The notes under the pieces: generated by a model
Database searches by the model: none
The model's input: only the letters and a program-made list of their open reading frames with translations
What the model was told of the DNA's origin: nothing
Part shown: piece by piece, positions 58,281 to 64,000 of the stretch
How the letters are laid out: each line of letters opens with the position of its first letter
Numbering within the stretch: position 1 is the first letter of the stretch
Position numbers and translations under genes: made by a program
Assembly (NCBI GenBank): GCA_950022655.1
Contig: OX465589.1
Location: 30,791,970-30,855,969, forward strand
Direction: 5' to 3'
Length of the DNA stretch: 64,000 nt
Source of the DNA: Alentia gelatinosa
Taxonomy: Eukaryota; Annelida; Polychaeta; Phyllodocida; Polynoidae

Positions 58281-58633
58281 AGCCAATCCAAGTCGGCCGC
58301 GTCACATTCAGGGTGGTGGGCGATCGCCCCAGAGACGATCTCATCGGTGGTACTTAGAACGCTCTACGAGCAATATTTAGGCCAGAAATGACGTCTTTAG
58401 GTTTTCAGCCAATCCGAGCCCACCAGGACCGTCGGAGGGACCCAAAAGGCGTGGTCCCGCGAGACGCCGCCACCCTCACATCACGTGGCCATCGACCAGT
58501 CATGTTCCAGGGGGCGGGGCGAGCCTCGGTCGCAACCCGTTCACGTGACCCGGGCCGACCCACCCGGGGTAGCTCCACGTCATCATGGCGCTGACCAAGC
58601 TGGTCTAAATTTATACAGAGTGCCTCACACGTG
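58281..58633. promoter_or_regulatory. CpG-rich promoter-like island
   Basis: Two AGCCAATCC boxes (58280-58288, 58404-58412), three CACGTG E-boxes (58482-58487, 58542-58547, 58628-58633), a GC box GGGGCGGGGC (58511-58520) and a TTTATA-like site (58610-58615). GC content is far above the surroundings. It could be an LTR or leader promoter of the retroelement or a captured promoter; no gene follows on either side. Confidence 0.4.
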
Positions 58634-59469
58634 GGTTACTCACCACCATCACGAGAGCGAGGTCTGAACTCACTCATCCCATACCGCGACTGGTCATCGC
58701 AGGACACCACCTGTCTTGAGACACCATCGCCATGCGGCAGCCGTGTCCCGAGGAGGGGTCAGTACGTGCACACGCGTTCACCCTCGCTTTCAAATCCAAT
58801 TATACCAAACTACACGTCAAAACTACACCCCATACTGACATGAGGGGATTTTTATGAGGGGCTCAGGGAGTGCGGAAAGCTCGTTAACACCCCCAGAGCG
58901 AGGCTAACGACAACCTGTAGTTCCGCACCACGCTGCCGTGAAATACAAATGGATATGGCTATTCCCTCTACCCACCAGTCAGTCAGTGCATACAGAAAAA
59001 CTTTTAGATCCCGTTAGGATATCACAAATATAACGAAATAAACTGTAAAACTTTACTAGAATCATGAAAAGTTGTCCCAGAATGTGCCTATATAATACCG
59101 AAATTGTATTTTGAAATTTCACTAAGAAAAAGCCTCCCAACGTTGCAAAAATTGAAACATCAATGCGGGCATGAAGGAGCCGTCGCAGTGGCTCAAATGG
59201 TGGCTCACAACATCGGCGGACCACCAGTAGGTATAGTTTAAATAGCGGCAAATAGCGGATAGTAGAAGCTTTAGAAATACAAAAGGAAAATGATCAAAAT
59301 TTGTATATGTTCGTTATCTCGCTTAAAACGCATGCTAGAGCGTTAATTCCTGCAGATTTGGACTCGTCTGAGAGAAGGGAAGCAAAAAGCGAAGATCACT
59401 AAAACGGCTATATCTCCGAAAGTAATGGTGATATAAACAAACGGATTTGCGTTCCGACATGCCAACAGT

Positions 59470-60170
59470 TACAGCTATCCATAAAAAATATAAAATTTCA
59501 AAATTTCAAAAATTGCAACATTAACCGCGATTTTGAGGCACTTCCGATCGCCGCAGCGATCTACCGATGTGATTTTCGGAATCCTCGAGTAGAAATTGAC
59601 AATAAAGGTTTTCACATAAAAAGTGTTATACTGCCCATACTACATCATACCGCAGCATACTGCACCCAAATACTGCTCCAAATACCCATTTGCAGCACAA
59701 GTGACCGATACTGCCAGCTATAGGGGGAATTACTCCAATGTCATTACCAAATATTAGGACAGGGCCCACAAACTTTAGGAACATCCCACAAAAGATGGTC
59801 ACACTAAGTGGGACTTTGTCAGGTTAAGTGGGGACTTTGTAAAACTAAGTGGGGACTTTTGCAAATTCTAATTTGGACAAAACTAAAGAGGAAAACACAG
59901 AGTAGGTAATGGACAATTAAAGTAGGTATGGGGCCATTAAAGTAGGTATGGGGCCATTAAAGTAGGTAATGGGACTGAAAAAGTAGTTCAAAATCCGAAA
60001 TTTAAGGTACCCCCAGGTGAAATTTCTAAGGTCTGCGGCCATTTTTTACATAAATTATCATAGTAATGCTATATAATCGAATACGAGCGGTTGTGGGGCA
60101 ATTAGAGTAGGTGCGCCTACTTCTCATAGGCTCACCCTTGGCAGTGTTAGCTCTATGGAGAAACTTAGAA
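59470..60170. repeat. Repeat T, right copy, with short internal tandem motifs
   Basis: Counterpart of 8120-8640. It has three copies of AAGTGG(G)GACTTTGT-type sequence (about 59806-59870) and three or four of AAAGTAGGTA(T)(G)GGGCC (about 59917-59975) that are not visible in the left copy. Confidence 0.6.
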
Positions 60171-60303
60171 AAATCATAGAGAGCTTAATAATGATCCGAT
60201 TAAAATTAGTTAAAGACCAAAGTTACTCAGAAAAATGAGGGGAATAAGATGGTACCATCAAATAACATACAGCGCAAGCGATTGATACGGAAAAAGCAAC
60301 ATA

Positions 60304-61380
60304 ATGGACAAAACTGGACATTACAAAGGTAAATACCTAAACAGCCTTAGTGATGTCGGTAGGCCTGCTACGCCGGAGCCAATAGCCAAGTATTACGAAC
60401 CTTACAAATATACCTCTTTCGTTTGGCAGAGGCCGCCCACGCCTGCCTTCCTACTACAGTGCGATTTAGCCCGAAACCTTGCGCGACACGAGGGGCGCAG
60501 GGCGGACCTGCACGTCCACCCCGTCGTGGCTAGGCATAAAAATAAAACCAAGCATATCTACATATTTTAATTTAGAGAAAAGAACGCTTACCCCGCGCCC
60601 TCAAAGGAGATCACTTCTGGCACAGCGGCGACTGGCATCCCAGCAGTGAGCGTTAGGGAGGTTCCGAATAGTTTGGAGGGTTAAACTTCCTCAGATAATA
60701 ACGGCCACGGAGACCGGGAGTCCGTGCTGAGGAGTCTTTTTGCTGGCAGCGCGACTATGCCAGGCTCAACACCAGGGGAGCCTCCGATTTCCCCTTGTAC
60801 CGACGCGGAGTCGGCTGGATCAGCACGAGTCGGCATGCTTGTACTGCCCGTACCTACCATATTACCCTCTCCGGTTATATTCAGCGGTTCATACGAGCAA
60901 TGCCGGCCATTCACACTCGTTTTCGACGCGGCACCCCGGGCCTGGACCCGCGAGTTGGGGTGTGAACCGTGAAGGAGGGGTGTAGTAATAGATTTCGAAA
61001 CAGTCGAGTGCGGACAAAACGACCGGCGAGGCAGGAGCCTCGGATGGCATTACCGGCGGACGGATCGCGGGGGCCAAGGAACCCTAAGCGGAAGCCAAAG
61101 CTTCCAGAGCTACGCCTGGACGTTAATTGGCTGCAATTACGCCAGGGTTTGGAGGGGAGTTAGAAGAGAATCCAGTCAGGGCTGACCTAGAACCAGAATA
61201 TGAGGCCGGAACCTCGATAGACCATCCCGTTCTACCGTTAGCTGGTAACGTGCACGGGGGAGGCGAGGCATAAGCCTCTAAAGTCTGCCCGGCGGACCGG
61301 GACGAAGCCTGGGCTTCATGCGACCATTCAGGCAAATGTCCCCTGGAGGGGACCCGCAAACGGGCGCCGCATGGTGGGCG
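60304..61380. other. Unassigned GC-rich, coding-like segment
   Basis: Several overlapping open frames: plus 60304-60570 (88 residues), plus 60724-60972, minus 60914-60681 and minus 61359-61123. Composition is coding-like and different from the AT-rich flanks, but no motif is recognisable on either strand. It lies where gag/pol of the right-hand element might be expected (3' of leader S on the minus strand). Confidence 0.3.
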
Positions 61381-62845
61381 CTAGTGCCTACCATCCCGTC
61401 ATGAATCATATCAATAGTCACATCATGGGGACCATCATTCTTGCCATCGGTAAATTTGGCAAGCGCCTAATTGTGTCATCTGATGATGCAGGAGACCTAG
61501 GACTATATGTCCTTTTCACTTTACTAACATTTTTGACAGAATAAGGTATTACTGTACCAGTAGTAGCAAAGCGCAGTTGATCTAAGCTATGACCACATGT
61601 ATCCTCAGCTGGCATGGACCTATGTAACTGAGCCAATTCAGCAATAATACCAGGTTAAGGAGATGTATCCAAAAGATAAACCAAAGCACCAACTTTTAAC
61701 ATATTTGAGAATACAGCAATGCAAATTATGCCAATAAAATTAAAAGAAAACTTTAAAATGTACCTGAAATGCAAAAATGACTATCAGAACTCATACTATC
61801 ATATAACAGCAGAAAAGAAAAAAAACAGTACTTACCACACTGACAGGGACCACCATACATGTAGTACGGTACGAGGGCGTCTAGGTTCTGGCAAGAACCT
61901 TGCAGCATAAAATTTTATTCCCAGTAACATATAAAAGTGAGTACTAATTCGGGAGTTAATTAATTTAATGGGAGATTTAAGCTATTGGTTAATGTTACCA
62001 AAATGGATTCGCATGCATCTGTTTATTTCAAAGAGGTGCACTCTCCACAAGAGCGCATCTAGGGGAATTGTTAAGATATAAAGTTAGGAATAAATGCATG
62101 TGCAGTAATGTCAAAATATTCCAAGAAGGAACAACTTGTTTTAACATTATGAGGGCATCTAAAGCCTTTTACTCTATTAAATAATGGTGGGCTGTGTTTG
62201 CAAACCTTTAGGAGTATTTAGATAACCAAGATAATGAAATCCCAGCATAAATTAGGGACTGTAAAACCAACCCAATATTAACACTATGATCAATGACCAT
62301 AACTTCAGAAAAATACAATGGTTCACTAATCAAGCCAAAAGCACCACTGTTACAGCAAAACCCATCATCAGAAAACCTAAAAGTCGTGCTATTACCGAAA
62401 ATTTCTCTTGTTGAATCTGTTGACAACCAAGCTTGCCAAAACCGAGGAAAAAAAAACTGTAGAAAAGTATTACTACCTTAGAACGCTTATAGACGCACCG
62501 TTACTATCGCCAATGGCAAGGTGGGCAATATAGCCTGAAAATCAAATCATGCGATATTCCTGAAATTTGAATACGATGACCCTAAAGGGGTCTACTTAAC
62601 ATATCTGACTTAAAAAGTGGGGGTCACTGTGTGAAATTTTGCTGTAGAGACCAATATGTCGCTGATTTTACATTAGAATACAGAGAAATTCGAAAAAGTT
62701 ATTTTTTACATAGTAAAACATTTTTTTTAAATCTGAAAATTTTACAGAATATAGCTGATGTATCCTACTACACATTCCAATCCTAAAAACGATAGGTCAT
62801 GACTAAAGATTTCGAAATAATCGAGAAAAACCGTATATCCAGCTC
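61381..62845. other. AT-rich spacer, no gene seen
   Basis: Poly-A/T runs and short frames only. Confidence 0.3.
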
Positions 62846-64000
62846 AGTTCTCATAGAAACGCCTAACCATTTCAACAGGCAACAACACTCAGCCCATCGA
62901 TCTAAAGCAAGTCACAAACGTAATATCAATTTCAACCAAGGGTTTAGCATAATTAAGCCAGAAAACCATACCTACAGCTTTCACAGCTGTTTTCACTCAA
63001 ACAAGAGCTGTTACATCTGGAGAGGAGGATATGGGGCTGCTATCCGGTGATCTTCGCTGTAAACCACGTGGTTACTGCATACTGCATCCCTTGTTATACA
63101 CTTCAAGCTAATAGTCTGTATGGGAAAGATTGTATTATCTCCAAACAAGCAAATAATATCTCATTTGCCCAAATATTACTCTCCATAGTCGAAATAAAAG
63201 AACTATCCAAAATAACAGCTGGTACCAATTTTACCAATAATATAAGATGAATTACCAATTAAAACAGAATTAATACCGAAAATAAGGCACAGTTTAAAAA
63301 AAAAAATCAATCTAAGATTTGTACAGGTCTAAAAAAAAATGAACTGAAAAACCACATGAACCAAAAGAGGTATAGGGCCTATTACTTTCACATTAGAAAA
63401 TAATGAGAAATAATCCAGAAAAATAAAACAATTACTAGTGCCACCAAAAGCAGAAAAATGTGTCAATTTTAAAATCAAAACCACAAATATAGATGTATGT
63501 CCATTAATAGAAAGTAATCAAGACTGTTGTCATTGTCATTAGGAGACCTGCAAGGTTGAATATCACTCAGTCTGTGAAGCACCACGTTTCTGCAGACAGG
63601 AGTAGCTTAGGGGAGGGCGACCGTCCCCGGGGAGGGCCAGAGCGATTTCCCGGCGATGAAGACGCATAGAGCCGTCCACGGGCGTCGGGAGGCGGCCGGA
63701 GGCGGCCCCGAGACCGTGGGAGGAGGTCGCGGTATCGGCCGAAGTGTACAGCGAACTGCGGACATCGCAGCTGACTCCGCGGTCGTTGCGGAATTACGGC
63801 CGACACCGCGGGAGGGCCGCACCCGGTGGTACGGACGTCGCCGGAGATGACACACAGACCTTGCAAGCAGGTCTATTGGAGAGCAGGGAGAGCACGACAT
63901 CCACATTGTCGTGAATCACAGCAGCAAGGGGCGACGATGAAGGAGATGCAGAACACGATTTTGACCTGCTTACTGCATGGAGGACCCGTGCAGTAGATGT
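62846..64000 (-). repeat. Repeat S, right copy, cut by the window edge
   Basis: Aligns with 2636-3740 in the same orientation: TCATAGAAACGCCTAA, AACAACA..CAGC, ATCAATTTCAACCAAGG, the GC-rich core and GCAGTAGATG at the last bases. By analogy with the left copy, an R-type LTR is expected within about 50 bp to the right of the window. Confidence 0.65.

Noticed and set aside
60670..60683. GGGTTAA as right end of another TTAA element
   Set aside because: No matching TTAACCC partner or empty site was found nearby.

Overview
The window is eukaryotic, and almost certainly metazoan. It is AT-rich and intron/repeat-like, has no operons or bacterial signals, and its coding material is dominated by retroelements and DNA transposons of animal type: Ty3/gypsy-like gag, pol and Env/F-like genes, a DIRS-type tyrosine-recombinase (YR) retrotransposon, a Crypton-type YR gene, a CR1/L2/Jockey-like LINE, TTAA-flanked piggyBac-like elements, and satellite arrays. 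That mix is typical of repeat-rich invertebrate genomes such as molluscs or annelids, but the species cannot be named from the sequence. I found no convincing host gene. The window reads as a nest of transposable elements of different ages, nearly all of them broken.

Layout. 1-834: the 5' end of a minus-strand LTR retrotransposon (gag start, primer binding site, 264-bp LTR). 846-2379: an unrelated plus-strand gag pseudogene with a CCHC knuckle. 2636-5270: a GC-rich leader repeat ('S') joined to a long LTR ('R1'). 5307-8657: a TTAA-flanked block of about 430-460-bp tandem repeats. 8661-9954 plus 33157-33330: a second copy of the same LTR ('R2'), split by a 23.2-kb TTAA-flanked unit (9959-33153). 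R2 also carries a 335-bp TTAA MITE, and R1 preserves the empty site of that MITE.

Inside the 23.2-kb unit: an element ending in AAAACGTTTT clusters (10055-15556) that holds foldbacks, a tail-to-tail LTR-like palindrome and a 16-bp minisatellite; an old tandem array ('H', about 410-bp period); a block with two YR gene families (18944-26004); an inverted satellite element with 200/206-bp monomers (26115-30667); and another degenerate tandem family ('J').

33321-35856 is a broken envelope-like gene whose stop codon lies at the start of LTR R2. 37211-41760 is a LINE (endonuclease plus reverse transcriptase) with a repeated GTTGCAAC motif in its 3' tail. 45332-52423 (minus strand) is a second gypsy-like retrovirus-type element: RT/RNase H, an integrase interrupted by a GC-rich segment, and an Env-like gene. 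R3 (52480-53290) is a third, diverged LTR of the R family. 54662-54868 is a third Env fragment. 54.9-64 kb is mostly degenerate, with a CpG-rich promoter-like island, repeat T' and a second S copy cut by the window edge.

How the parts fit. The minus-strand order LTR-S-...-env-LTR can be pieced together from S, T', the env fragment and R3 on the right, and from env and R2 on the left. S and R are therefore best read as leader and LTR of one Env-bearing retroelement family. The most unusual items are the split LTR with its giant TTAA insert, the YR block whose repeats bracket a Crypton gene, the paired conserved hairpins in the LTRs, and the two Env families that share two membrane segments and a long C-terminal domain.
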